Program-made: the position numbers and the translations under genes
In this document: positions 51,262 to 61,200 of the stretch, in pieces
Layout: each line of letters begins with the position of its first letter
How positions within the stretch are numbered: position 1 is the first letter of the stretch
From: Microvirga pakistanensis
Lineage (GTDB): Bacteria > Pseudomonadota > Alphaproteobacteria > Rhizobiales > Beijerinckiaceae
Reading direction: 5' to 3'
Length of the DNA stretch: 64,000 nt
Assembly: GCF_004458765.1 (NCBI RefSeq)
Contig: NZ_SPJX01000167.1
Location: 248,001-312,000, forward strand
Notes under the pieces: generated by a model
Told to the model about the DNA's origin: nothing
Seen by the model: only the letters and a program-made list of their open reading frames with translations
Database searches by the model: none

Positions 51262-53529
51262 TCAGATCGGCGGGCTCAAGTTTGCCGTCGCCTTGAGGGG
51301 CGCATCGATGGCGACCCGCAATCCGGCCGGATCGTAGTCGACGTCAACCTTGGCATTGAGCTGCGTCGTCAGAACGCGGTGCAGCAGGCGCGAGCCGAAG
51401 CCTTGCCGCTCCGGCTGGGAGACGGCGGGTCCCCCCCGCTCATGCCAGGTCATCGTCAGCCGCTTCCCGTCATCGCCCTCATGCACGTCCCACGTGACCG
51501 AAACTTTGCCGTTGCGCACCGAGAGCGCGCCGTATTTGGCGGCATTCGTCGTGAGCTCGTGGATGGCCATCCCGATGGGGACCGCGATCTCCGACGGCAG
51601 TTCCACCCCGGGGCCGCGCAGCGTGATCCGCTCGCCCCTGGCGTCGTTATAGGGTTTCAGTTCCTTTTCCAGGATATCGCGCAGGGGCGCGGTCTGCCAC
51701 AAGGCTTCGGTCAAGAGGGAATGGGTGTTTGCCAGCGAGACGATGCGCCCGACGAAGGCTTTGTAGAAATCGTCGATGCTCGATGTCGAACGCGCCGTAG
51801 CGCCGACCACCGCCTGCACGGTCGCCAGGGTGTTCTTCACCCGGTGGTGGAGCTCGCGGATCAGGAAGGATTGCTGGTTCTGCGCCTGCTTGCGCTCCTC
51901 GATCTCGTGCTGCGCTTCGCTGTAGAGGCGTCCGTTCTCGAGCGCGATGGCGGCTTGCGCGGCAAGGCCCGTCACAAGGCGCTCCGCACGCTCCGTGAAG
52001 GCTCCCGCCCGCTCGTGCGCAAAGAGAAGCAATCCCTGAGTCTGGCCGTTTCGCGAGGCAATCGGAACGGCCATGACGCTGCGCACCCTGGCTCCCTCGG
52101 GAGCATGGGCATCCTTTACCGCTGCTTCGAACTCCGGATCCTTGGTGATGTCGTCGAACCGAATGGTTCTACCCTGGTCGAAGACGGCTCTGCAGATTTG
52201 ATCGCTGGGCAGCTTGGTGAAGGCCGTGCGAGCCCCACCGGAATTATAGAGCCCGTAATCCTCCGTCCGCGCATCCTCTCCGGAGGCATCGTCACGGTTC
52301 GAGAAATAGGCTCCGGCCTGCGCCCCCGTGAGAAGCACCGCCGCCTCGACCACGTTCTCGACGAGCCGATCCACATCGAGCTCGGCCGCCAGCGCCCGGC
52401 CTGTCCGGTTCAACACCTCCAGCGCCGCTGTTTCCGCCTGCAGCTCGCTGGTCCGAAGCGTGACTTCCTTTTGCAGGAGGGCCTCATTGGCGGCCTGCTC
52501 CCGAAACTGCTGCGATGCCAGCGACGTGAGCGCGGCCAGGGCCAAAAGGGCAATCAGCGCAAAGGCGCCGTAGAGCTTCATCTGGACCGTCCAGGGAACC
52601 CAATAGGCATCGTCCGGAATGCTGACATTGATGTAGAGCGGCATATTGCCGACCCGGCGATAGGCCCCAGTCCGCTCCTCGTCCATGCTTCGAAAGCGGT
52701 AGATGCCGGCATTACGGTTCTGCCTGATCGCCTGGTCGAGGGCCGCCTTGTCGATGGGAGCGAACGACAGGCCGTCGGGCGGCAGGGGCAATTGAGCGAT
52801 GACGGCGCCGTCGGTGGCGCGCAGCAGCGTGACGCGATTTCCCTTCGGCAGGCGCAGCTTGCCCCAGTAGGTCTCGAAATAGGATAACGCGACGGTGGCC
52901 GCGATGATGCCCTGGAAGCTGTTGTTCGGTCCATTGAGACGGCGGCTGATCATGAAGGTCGGCACCTTGGTGACCCGGCCGATGATCGGTTCGCCGACGA
53001 AAAGCCCCTGGTTCGGTCGGATCTGCGCCTTGAAGGCATCCCGGTCCGGCACGGTCGAGGGCGGCGCGGGAAACTGCGCCGTGGTGAGCCGCAGGCGGCC
53101 CGTCGAGTCGTTGAGCCAGAGGTTGTCGAAATACGGCAACGTTTCCTTGGCCTTCTTGAGATTGTCCCAATGTGGCTTGGAGGCCTCGATCAGATCCCAA
53201 TCGGCCCCCTCGGCCTGCATGGCCAATTGCTTGAGAGTCAGGTCGGTGACTTCGAGAAGGCGCGCCGTATGGTCCGCCAGGAAGTAGGCGTTGCTCGCGA
53301 TATCCTCCTCGTTGCGCTGGATCAGCCGGTTGCGCTGCTCCCAGGCGATGTAGCCGAAGGTGAGCAGGATGAAGGCTACGCCGAAGAGGCCCATGACGAG
53401 GGTCAAACGCCCCCGCGCCAACCGCTGGCGGCGGCGCTTGACGGACAGGCTTGTATGCTCTGAGCGCGGTTTGAACTGCAATGCAACTGATCGTGTTAGG
53501 GCTGCGATTCGCTTTGAGCGGGCAACCAT
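51262..53529 (-). CDS. Membrane sensor histidine kinase, Cache-GAF-HWE type
   Basis: This 755-residue protein has a basic N-terminal tail, TM1 (about 42-63), a periplasmic Cache-like sensor domain (about 64-315), TM2 (about 318-338) and a coiled coil. A GAF domain follows (about 385-540). The HWE/HisKA_2 box ELHHRVKNTLATVQA has phospho-acceptor His562, and the HATPase has HELTTNAAKYGALS. It senses something outside the cytoplasm and integrates a GAF signal; the ligand is unknown. ATG 53529 is chosen, because longer readings would run through the terminator at 53580-53615. No response regulator is adjacent. Confidence 0.87.
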   Translation of the reverse strand: MVARSKRIAALTRSVALQFKPRSEHTSLSVKRRRQRLARGRLTLVMGLFGVAFILLTFGYIAWEQRNRLIQRNEEDIASNAYFLADHTARLLEVTDLTLKQLAMQAEGADWDLIEASKPHWDNLKKAKETLPYFDNLWLNDSTGRLRLTTAQFPAPPSTVPDRDAFKAQIRPNQGLFVGEPIIGRVTKVPTFMISRRLNGPNNSFQGIIAATVALSYFETYWGKLRLPKGNRVTLLRATDGAVIAQLPLPPDGLSFAPIDKAALDQAIRQNRNAGIYRFRSMDEERTGAYRRVGNMPLYINVSIPDDAYWVPWTVQMKLYGAFALIALLALAALTSLASQQFREQAANEALLQKEVTLRTSELQAETAALEVLNRTGRALAAELDVDRLVENVVEAAVLLTGAQAGAYFSNRDDASGEDARTEDYGLYNSGGARTAFTKLPSDQICRAVFDQGRTIRFDDITKDPEFEAAVKDAHAPEGARVRSVMAVPIASRNGQTQGLLLFAHERAGAFTERAERLVTGLAAQAAIALENGRLYSEAQHEIEERKQAQNQQSFLIRELHHRVKNTLATVQAVVGATARSTSSIDDFYKAFVGRIVSLANTHSLLTEALWQTAPLRDILEKELKPYNDARGERITLRGPGVELPSEIAVPIGMAIHELTTNAAKYGALSVRNGKVSVTWDVHEGDDGKRLTMTWHERGGPAVSQPERQGFGSRLLHRVLTTQLNAKVDVDYDPAGLRVAIDAPLKATANLSPPI

Positions 53530-53579
53530 GGCACAGCGATGGCAGGAGATGGAGGGGAAATTGTATCCTCTCCCCCCTT

Positions 53580-53615
53580 GAAAAATCAACGCCGGGGCCT
53601 CTCGAACCCCGGCGT
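53580..53615 (-). terminator. Intrinsic terminator of the 5'-nucleotidase gene
   Basis: On the minus strand, ACGCCGGGG and CCCCGGCGT form a 9-bp stem with a 9-base loop, followed by TGATTTTTC. It lies 20 bases after the stop at 53636 and insulates the downstream kinase gene. Confidence 0.85.
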
Positions 53616-53635
53616 GCGTCAGTTCCGCCGCTGGA

Positions 53636-55144
53636 TCAGCGCAGGACGATGCGTCCCTCGACTTTGGGCGCGACCTTTCCGGCCTTGGCGACATAATCGA
53701 TCACCTGGCTGGCCATGAGCTGGCTGGCCGAGACGTCGATGAGGGACTTGGCATCCGTGAAAGCCCGATAGCCGTCGCCGCCTCGGCCCATGAAATCGTT
53801 GGTGGCGAGCTTATAGGTTCTGGCCGGATCGAGCGGCTCGCCGTTGATCTTCACCGATTTCACGCGGCTGCCCACCGGTTCCTTCAGGTCGACCTCGGCC
53901 ATGATGCCGGCGACCTGCGGAAACCGGCCGCCGAGCTCGCGCACCTGGCTCACGCCGTTCTCCAGCGCCGCCTTGATCTGCTCGCCTTTCACCTCCAGCA
54001 GCACGGTGGTATTGCCGAAGGGCATCTCGGCCAGGATGTCGCGGCGGGTCAGCTTCTGTCCGGCCGCATACTGCTTGTCAGCGCGGATGCCGCCGCCGTT
54101 GGTGATCGCCACGTCGGCTCCGACGGAGCTTTTCAGCGCATCGGCGATCAGATTGCCGATGGCGGCCTCGCCGCCGCGCACCGTCGCACGGCGGCTGTCG
54201 AGGGGCGTCTCCGTCACGCCGATCTCCACGTCGAGCTCCTTGGAGAGTTTGTCCTCATAGCCCTTGACGACGGCCTCGATCTCCGGATCCGGCTTCACGC
54301 TGGCGCTGTTGACGATGCGGAAATTAGGCGCCCAGGTCACACTGGTCTTGCCGTCCTTCGTCGTCTTGGTGACGGCCAGTTCGACCACGTTGATGTAGTT
54401 GCCCTGCGATTCCGATTCCGAGAGCACCACCTTGCCGTCGTAAAAAGCCAGGAGATGCTCGTCATGGCCGCCGATGATCACATCGACCCCGGCGGAGCGG
54501 GCGATGATCATGTCCACCTCCAGCGGCGTATGGGCAAGGGCGACCACGATGTCGGCGCCCTTCTCGCGCAGTTCCTTGGCCTTCGACCTGGCGGTGTCGA
54601 TTGTGGAGGCGAACTTGATGTCGCCGGGACTCGATGCGATCGGCGTGTCCTCGGTGGTCAGGCCGAAGAAGCCGACCTTCACCCCCTGCACCTCGACCAT
54701 CTTGTCGGGCTTGGTGTTGGCTGGAATTCCGTTGCCGTCGATGATGTTGGTGGCCAGCACGTCGAACTTGGCCTCCGCCATGCGCGCCCGGAAGGCGTCG
54801 GGGCCGAGGTCGAATTCATGGTTGCCGGGCACCATCGCATCCACGCCCATGCGGTTCAAGATGTCGATGACATGCGCGCCCTTGTCGAAGCCGGACAGCA
54901 GCGAAGGCGAAATGGTGTCGCCCGCATGCACGAAGAAGGCGTTGCCCTTCGCCTTCTCCTCCTTGATCACCGCTGCCAGCCGGGCAAAACCGCCCCGGCC
55001 CTTCTCGGCGCTCATGCGGTCGATATCATTCGTCTGGACGAAACGCAGGGTTACGGCTTCCTGCGCCAGGGCGGTGCCGGACAGGAGCAGGGACAATCCC
55101 AGGAATCCGGCGCGCAGGGCAGCGGAGGGTCGTCGATTCAACAT
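53636..55144 (-). CDS. Periplasmic 5'-nucleotidase/UDP-sugar hydrolase family protein
   Basis: This 502-residue exported phosphohydrolase has a signal peptide (1-27, ending SGTALAQ). The metallophosphatase domain (about 30-255) includes GNHEFDLGPD, FFVHAGDTISPSLL and IIGGHDEHLLAF. The C-terminal nucleotide-binding domain (about 290-480) has NGGGIRADKQYAAG and NDFMGRGGDGYRAF. The usual early metal motif NDxH reads TNDIDRM, so one histidine ligand is replaced. The start is ATG 55144 (GTG 55150 is also possible). It salvages extracytoplasmic nucleotides. Confidence 0.9.
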   Translation of the reverse strand: MLNRRPSAALRAGFLGLSLLLSGTALAQEAVTLRFVQTNDIDRMSAEKGRGGFARLAAVIKEEKAKGNAFFVHAGDTISPSLLSGFDKGAHVIDILNRMGVDAMVPGNHEFDLGPDAFRARMAEAKFDVLATNIIDGNGIPANTKPDKMVEVQGVKVGFFGLTTEDTPIASSPGDIKFASTIDTARSKAKELREKGADIVVALAHTPLEVDMIIARSAGVDVIIGGHDEHLLAFYDGKVVLSESESQGNYINVVELAVTKTTKDGKTSVTWAPNFRIVNSASVKPDPEIEAVVKGYEDKLSKELDVEIGVTETPLDSRRATVRGGEAAIGNLIADALKSSVGADVAITNGGGIRADKQYAAGQKLTRRDILAEMPFGNTTVLLEVKGEQIKAALENGVSQVRELGGRFPQVAGIMAEVDLKEPVGSRVKSVKINGEPLDPARTYKLATNDFMGRGGDGYRAFTDAKSLIDVSASQLMASQVIDYVAKAGKVAPKVEGRIVLR

Positions 55145-55322
55145 CTTCACAGATCCTCATATCGGGCGGCGCCCAGAGCAGACGTCCGGAAGCCTAGGCC
55201 GGAAACGTGTCACAGAAGTAACATCCTGTCGATGACCTCCGTGCCTGGAAGGATGGTATGGGGTGATGCCATTTTCATCGATGTCGGCTAGACATCCTCC
55301 CATACCTTGAGCATGCGCTTCC

Positions 55323-56030
55323 ATGACCGGTCCCATCAGCCAAGCCCTTGCAGAGTTCCGCCGCAACGAGCAGGCCGCATCCTGGCTCACGCTTCCCTTC
55401 TTCCAGGATGGCAGCGCCGACCGGGTCGCCGGAAAGGTCGATGCTGTGATCGCTGCCGGAGGCCAGGTGCTTCCGCCGCCCGAGGCGGTCTTCACGAGCA
55501 TCACGCTGACCCCCCTCGACCGGGTCAAGGTCGTGGTCCTCGGGCAGGACCCCTATCCCACGCCGGGGGATTCCCATGGGCTTGCGTTCTCCTATCGCGG
55601 TTCGCGGCGGCTGCCCGCTTCGCTGCGGACGATCCTCGCCGAAATGTCGTCGGATCTGAACGTCCCCATGCCCAAATCCGGCGATCTGACGAAATGGGCC
55701 AAGCAGGGCGTTCTGCTCATCAACACGGCCCTCACGGTCGAGGCCGGACAATCCGGCGCGCACATGAAATTCGGCTGGTCGGACCTGGTCGATCAGGCCG
55801 TGGCTGCGATCTCCGAACGCCAACCTGCCGTGGCCTTCCTGCTCTGGGGCGGTCCCGCCCGCAGGCGCGCCGCGCTCATCGACCGCACGAAGCATCTGGT
55901 GATTGAATCGGGCCACCCCTCGCCGCTCAACCGCCTCAACGACTTCAAGGGCACCCGGCCCTTCAGCCGCGCCAATGCCTGGCTGGTCGAGAAGGGTCTG
56001 GAGCCCGTCGACTGGCAGCTCGAACCCTGA
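55323..56030 (+). CDS. ung: Uracil-DNA glycosylase, family 1
   Basis: This 235-residue repair enzyme removes uracil from DNA. Motif A reads GQDPYPTPGDSHGLAFS (74-90), with catalytic Asp76; the usual GQDPYH histidine is a proline. Motif B is HPSPLNRLNDFKG with His198, and FLLWGGPARRR is the family segment between them. The length is normal. Despite the substitution the overall pattern is clearly family 1. It is divergent from the 5'-nucleotidase gene and precedes an aminotransferase gene by 97 bases. Confidence 0.92.
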   Translation: MTGPISQALAEFRRNEQAASWLTLPFFQDGSADRVAGKVDAVIAAGGQVLPPPEAVFTSITLTPLDRVKVVVLGQDPYPTPGDSHGLAFSYRGSRRLPASLRTILAEMSSDLNVPMPKSGDLTKWAKQGVLLINTALTVEAGQSGAHMKFGWSDLVDQAVAAISERQPAVAFLLWGGPARRRAALIDRTKHLVIESGHPSPLNRLNDFKGTRPFSRANAWLVEKGLEPVDWQLEP

Positions 56031-56127
56031 TCATCCCTGACGTGCGGTGTGGCGAAGAACCTTGTCCAAGACCCTGCCGGGGAGTAGGTCTCTCGCGAAA
56101 AACAACCGTGAAACCTTGGAGATCAGC

Positions 56128-57327
56128 ATGGCGGAATCCCTGTTTGGACGTGTGGAGCCCTTCGCGGGCGACCCGATCCTGTCCCTCAACGACAGCTTCA
56201 AGGCCGATCCGCGCCCCGAGAAGGTGAACCTCAGCATCGGCGTCTACACGGACGAGAAGGGCCGCATTCCGGTGCTGGGTTCCGTTAGGTCCGCCTATGA
56301 GCAGATCGGCTTTGCCAAGCGGCCCTATCTTCCCATGGACGGCCACCCGGGCTACCGCGACGGCGTGCAGAAGCTGGTTTTCGGTAAGGCGCATCCGGCT
56401 CTCGCGGAGAAGCGCGTCGCGACGATCCAGACCATCGGCGGCACGGGCGCCGTCGGCATCGCGGCCGACTTCCTGGCCAAGCACCTTCCGGGCCGTCCCG
56501 TTCTCGTCAGCGATCCGACCTGGGAGAACCATCACGGGCTGTTCCAGCGGGCGGGCTTCGAAACGACGACCTATCCTTATTGGGACCGCGCCAACCGGTC
56601 CGTCGACTTCGCCGGCATGGTCAAGGCGCTGGAAGCCGCCGAGAGCGGCTCCATCGTGGTGATCCAGCCCGTCTGCCACAATCCGACCGGCGTCGACCTG
56701 GGCGAGGAGCAGCAGGCTGCCGTGACCGACGTGCTCGTCGCCAAGGGTCATGTCGTGGTGTTCGACATGGCCTATCAGGGCTTCGGCACCAGCGTCGACG
56801 CGGATGCCGCTTTCGTGCGCCGCTATGCGGAGCGCGCGAGCTGCCTCGTGGCCAATTCCTTCTCGAAGAACTTCTCGCTCTACGGTGAGCGCTGCGGCGG
56901 CTTGAGCGCCGTCTGCCGTGACGCGGACGAGGCGGAGCGCGTGCTGGGGCAGCTGAAGCTCGCCGTGCGCCGCAGCTATTCGAGCCCGCCGATGACGGGC
57001 GGCCTTCTGGTCGCCACCGTGCTCGGCAACGACGACTTGCGCGCCCAGTGGACCCGCGAGGTCGACGAGATGCGCACCCGCATGGATGCCATGCGCAAGC
57101 TCCTCGCCGAGCACATCCGGGCGCTCTCGAACGAGGCCGACGTGAATTTCCTGTTGAGCCAACGCGGCATGTTCAGCTATACGGGCCTGCGTGAGCAGCA
57201 GGTCCACGACATGCGCGAGAACGACGGCGTTTATCTCGTGGGATCGGGCCGCATGTGCGTGGCGGGCCTCAACGAGGAGAACGTGCCGAAGGTCGCCCGG
57301 AGCTTCGTCGCGGCACGCCAGGTGTGA
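56128..57327 (+). CDS. Aromatic/aspartate aminotransferase (class I, AspC/TyrB group)
   Basis: This 399-residue PLP enzyme is closest in layout to E. coli AspC/TyrB: GDPILSLNDSFKADPRPEK at the start, NLSIGVYTDEKGRIPVL, TIGGTGAVGIAADFL, CHNPTGVD and FDMAYQGFG. Lys247 in NSFSKNFSLYGER is the PLP-binding lysine. It transfers amino groups between aspartate or aromatic amino acids and 2-oxoglutarate; which is preferred cannot be read here. ATG 56128 has GGAG upstream. The proximity of the indolepyruvate oxidoreductase gene hints at aromatic amino acids. Confidence 0.92.
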   Translation: MAESLFGRVEPFAGDPILSLNDSFKADPRPEKVNLSIGVYTDEKGRIPVLGSVRSAYEQIGFAKRPYLPMDGHPGYRDGVQKLVFGKAHPALAEKRVATIQTIGGTGAVGIAADFLAKHLPGRPVLVSDPTWENHHGLFQRAGFETTTYPYWDRANRSVDFAGMVKALEAAESGSIVVIQPVCHNPTGVDLGEEQQAAVTDVLVAKGHVVVFDMAYQGFGTSVDADAAFVRRYAERASCLVANSFSKNFSLYGERCGGLSAVCRDADEAERVLGQLKLAVRRSYSSPPMTGGLLVATVLGNDDLRAQWTREVDEMRTRMDAMRKLLAEHIRALSNEADVNFLLSQRGMFSYTGLREQQVHDMRENDGVYLVGSGRMCVAGLNEENVPKVARSFVAARQV

Positions 57328-57387
57328 GCCCCCATCCCTCCCTATCGCACTTCGTCGTCACCGCCTTGTGCCGGTGACGACGGCTGA

Positions 57388-58143
57388 TCAACTGCGTATG
57401 AAATTGAAGCATCCGGGCGGCAAGCCCGCGCCGCTCACCAGAATGGCTCCGTCCCCGAACAGCCGCCATGGCGACGCTCCGTTGTCGAGGCGCATCACCA
57501 CGAGCTCTCCGGTTCGATCCGTCCAGACCATCTGCCCTTCGGCGGAGGCGACCGCTCTCATTATATCGGCCTGTCCGGTTCCTGGAGCAAAGAGCACGGT
57601 CGTGAATCCACCCTCCTGAGGTCGCATGGCCTGAAAGCCCGCACCGATGACCAGGAGCGCCATCAGCACACGGGTCTGCGCGGCGGATGACCGCGCATGA
57701 TCGTCACCGGACCTGCGCCGCGTCAGCACGCCTAGGCCCAAGGGAAGAAGCCCGAAGACGGCAAACCACAGGAGATCCCAGACCAGGGGATTGCCGCTGT
57801 CCATGCGAATCCGGTGGATGCCGAGCAGCCAGTGGGAGAGAACGCCGTCCACCACATGCCAGACGCCGAACCCGATCAGGGCGTTTGCCACGAGCAGGCG
57901 GGGCGATCCCTGTCTCGACGTGGTAAGCATCCAGAGGCCCGCGCCTGCGATCACATACATCAAGGCATGAAAGTAACCGTCGGCCGCCACCTGGAACCGT
58001 ACGTCGTCGCCATCGATGGCGCTCAACAGATGATGCCATTGCAGGATCTGATGCAGCAGGATGCCGTCGAAGAAGCCCCCAAGAGCGAAGCCGAGGCAAT
58101 AGCCCGCCCATCTGTAACGCGAGGCGGTCTCGGTTGCGGCCAT
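57388..58143 (-). CDS. DUF2243 membrane protein
   Basis: This 251-residue inner-membrane protein has about four or five spans in its first 160 residues. They contain histidine- and tryptophan-rich conserved segments (FDGILLHQILQWHHLLS, FGVWHVVDGVLSHWLLGIHRIR) typical of DUF2243. The clustered histidines suggest haem or metal binding, without proof. The C-terminal 80 or so residues are soluble and atypically long, ending PPGCFNFIRS. ATG 58143 has GGAGGG upstream. It is convergent with the aminotransferase gene and downstream of the IOR gene. Confidence 0.82.
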   Translation of the reverse strand: MAATETASRYRWAGYCLGFALGGFFDGILLHQILQWHHLLSAIDGDDVRFQVAADGYFHALMYVIAGAGLWMLTTSRQGSPRLLVANALIGFGVWHVVDGVLSHWLLGIHRIRMDSGNPLVWDLLWFAVFGLLPLGLGVLTRRRSGDDHARSSAAQTRVLMALLVIGAGFQAMRPQEGGFTTVLFAPGTGQADIMRAVASAEGQMVWTDRTGELVVMRLDNGASPWRLFGDGAILVSGAGLPPGCFNFIRS

Positions 58144-58207
58144 GGTTGCCCTCCATCGTGAATCCTGCCCCGTCAAGACCGGGACCGTCACGATGTTCCG
58201 TACGGTC

Positions 58208-58232
58208 GGGCCCCGTGCATTGGTCGGGGCCC
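58208..58232. terminator. GC-rich hairpin after the IOR gene
   Basis: GGGCCCCG (58208-58215) and CGGGGCCC (58225-58232) form an 8-bp stem just 8 bases beyond the IOR stop. There is no U-run on the minus strand, so it is a weak or factor-dependent terminator candidate. Confidence 0.4.
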
Positions 58233-58239
58233 TTCTGGC

Positions 58240-61200
58240 TTACTCCGCCGCGATCGGCAGCCGAGGCTGCGGCACGGCGCGGAACTTGGCCAGCAGGTCC
58301 GCCTCCTCGGCCTTGGCCTTCTCAAGATTCCGCTCCTTGATGTGACCGAAGCCGCGAATCTTTTGCGGGATGGTGGCGAGACCGACGGCGAGCGCGTGAT
58401 TGTCCGCGTCGAGCTTGGCCAGGATGTCCTCGATCCGCCCCTCGAACGCGCGGATGAGCTGACGCTCGGTGCGGCGCTCGTGCGTGTAGCCGAACACGTC
58501 GAGCGGCGTGCCGCGCAGGCTCTTGAACTTCGCCAGAACGCGCATGGCCTTCATCATCCATGGACCGAAGCTCATCTTCTTCGGAACGCCGGTCGCCGGG
58601 TCCCTGCGCGCCAGAACGGGCGGAGCCATGTGGAACTCGTAGCGAAGGTTCTCCCCCTCGAAGGTGGCGGCCACCTGGCGTTCGAAATCACCGTTGGTGT
58701 AGAGGCGCGCGACCTCGTATTCGTCCTTGTAGGCCATCAGCTTGAAGAGCGAGCGCGCCACCGCGTCGGTGAGAGCGGTGGAACCCGGCACGGCCTTCGC
58801 CTCCGCCTCCCGCACGCGGTCCACGAGCGTGCGGTAACGCTTGCCGTAACGCTTGCTCTGATATGCGGACAGGAACTCCTGGCGGCGGGCGATCGCCTCA
58901 TCCAGCGTTTCGGAAAGTCTGCGCGACTCCGTGGGCGCCTTCAGCTCGCCCGTCATGGAAGCGATGAGCTCGGGCTCGGCTGCCGCGCGGCGGCCCCAAT
59001 GGAAGGCGGCAAGATTCATCTTCACCGCTTCGCCGTTAAGTTCGATGGCCTTCTCGATGGCGGCCGCCGACAGCGGCACGCGGCCCGTCTGATAGGCATA
59101 GCCGAGCATGAACATGTTGGCCGCGATCGCATTGCCGAGAAGCGCGGTCGCGATCGCCGTCGCATCGACGAAGGCGACGCCCTCATCGCCCGCAGCGCCC
59201 TTGATCGCGCGCTTCAGGCGCTCGGTAGGCAGCGAGAAATCGGCATTGCGCGTGAACTCGCCGGGCATCACCTCGGCCGTGTTCACCACGAGCGCCGTCT
59301 GTCCCTGCTTCACGGAGGCGAGCACTTTCTTCGTGCCCGTGACCACGAGATCGCAGCCGAGAACGAGGTGGGCCGATTCCGCGCTCACGCGAATCGCATG
59401 AATCTCGTCCTGGTGGTTGGCGAGGCGCACGTGGCTGTAGACCGCCCCGCCCTTCTGCGCGAGGCCCGCCATGTCGATCATGCCGAGCCCCTTGCCCTCG
59501 AGATGCGCCGCCATGCCGAGGATCGCGCCGATCGTCACGACGCCCGTGCCGCCGACGCCCGTGACGATCACGTTGAAGGTGCGGTCGATGGCGGGCAGCA
59601 CCGGATCGGGCAGCGGCGCGAGCGCCATGCCGTCCGTCGAGACCGTCTCCGGCGCCACCTTCTTCACCTTGGCCCCGTGCACCGTCACGAAGGACGGACA
59701 GAAGCCCTTCACGCAGGAGAAATCCTTGTTGCAGTTGGACTGGTCGATCTGCCGCTTGCGGCCGAACTCGGTCTCGACCGGCTGCACGGCGACGCAGTTC
59801 GACTGCACGGAGCAATCGCCACAGGCCTCGCAGACGAGATCGTTGATGATCACGCGCTTGTCCGGGTCCGGGAACTCGCCGCGCTTGCGGCGGCGGCGCT
59901 TCTCGGAGGCGCAGGTCTGGTCGTAGATCATCACCGTCACGCCGGGGATTTGCGCCAGCTCGCGCTGCACGGCGTCCAGCTCATCGCGGTGATGGATCGT
60001 CATGCCGGCGGGCCAGCGGATCGATTTCGGATACTTGTGCGGCTCGTCGGTGACGAGGGCGATGCGTTCCACGCCTTCTTCCCGCACCTGACGGGCGATC
60101 ATGTCGACGGTCAGCCCGCCCTCGTGCTTCTGCCCGCCGGTCATGGCGACCGCGTCGTTGAAGAGGATCTTGTAGGTGACGTTGGTCTTGGTGTGGATCG
60201 ACCAGCGCAGGGCCAGGACGCCGGAATGGTTGTAGGTGCCGTCGCCGAGATTCTGGAACACGTGGCCGCGCTTGGAGAACGGCGCCTCGCCGATCCAGTT
60301 CGCACCCTCGCCGCCCATCTGGGTGAAACCGTCCGTGGAGCGGTCCATCCACTGCACCATGTAATGGCAGCCGATGCCCGCATAGGCGCGCATGCCCTCC
60401 GGCACCTTGGTGGAGGTGTTGTGCGGGCAGCCCGAGCAGAAATGCGGCACGCGGGTCGCAACGTCGCCGGTCACCTTCAGGATCTCCTGCGCATGGCGGA
60501 GCCGCGCCACGCGGCCGCGCAGGTCGTCGTTGTTGTGATAGGCGAGCAGGCGCTCGCCGATGACGATGGCGATGTCGTTGGGATCGAGCGCGCCCTTGAC
60601 CGGGAACAGCCAGTTTCCGGCCTCGTCCTTCTTGCCGATGCAGAGCGGCTGGTTGGCGGTGCCGTAGAGTTCCTCGCGCAGCTGTACCTCGATCAGGGAG
60701 CGCTTTTCCTCGACGACGATGACCTTGTCCAACCCTTGCGCGAATTCCAGAAGCTCGCGCTGCGAAAGCGGCCAGGGACAGGCGACCTTGTAGAGGCGCA
60801 AGCCCATGTCGTTGGCCTTCACCTCGTCGAGACCGAGCTCGTTGAGCGCCTCGCGCACGTCGAGATAGGACTTGCCGACGGTGATCACGCCGATCTTCGG
60901 GTTGCGCCCGCCGGACAGCACGATGCGGTTGAGGTTGTTGGCGCGGACGAACGCCAGCATGGCATCGCGCTTGAAATCCTGAAGGCGCGCCTCCTGATCT
61001 AGCACGCCGTCGCGGCTGCGGATGTTGAGCCCGCCCGGCGGCATGACGAAGTCCTCGGGCATGACGATCTTCACGCGGTCGAGCGACCCGTCCACCGAGG
61101 CGGTGGACTCGATGTTGTCCTTCACGCACTTGAACGCCACCCAGGTGCCGCAGAAGCGGCTCATGGCGTAGCCGTAAAGGCCGTAATCGAGGATCTCCTG

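Noticed and set aside
58342..61002. An 886-codon open frame opposite the indolepyruvate oxidoreductase gene
   Set aside because: It is an antisense shadow; the real gene carries intact TPP and iron-sulphur motifs.
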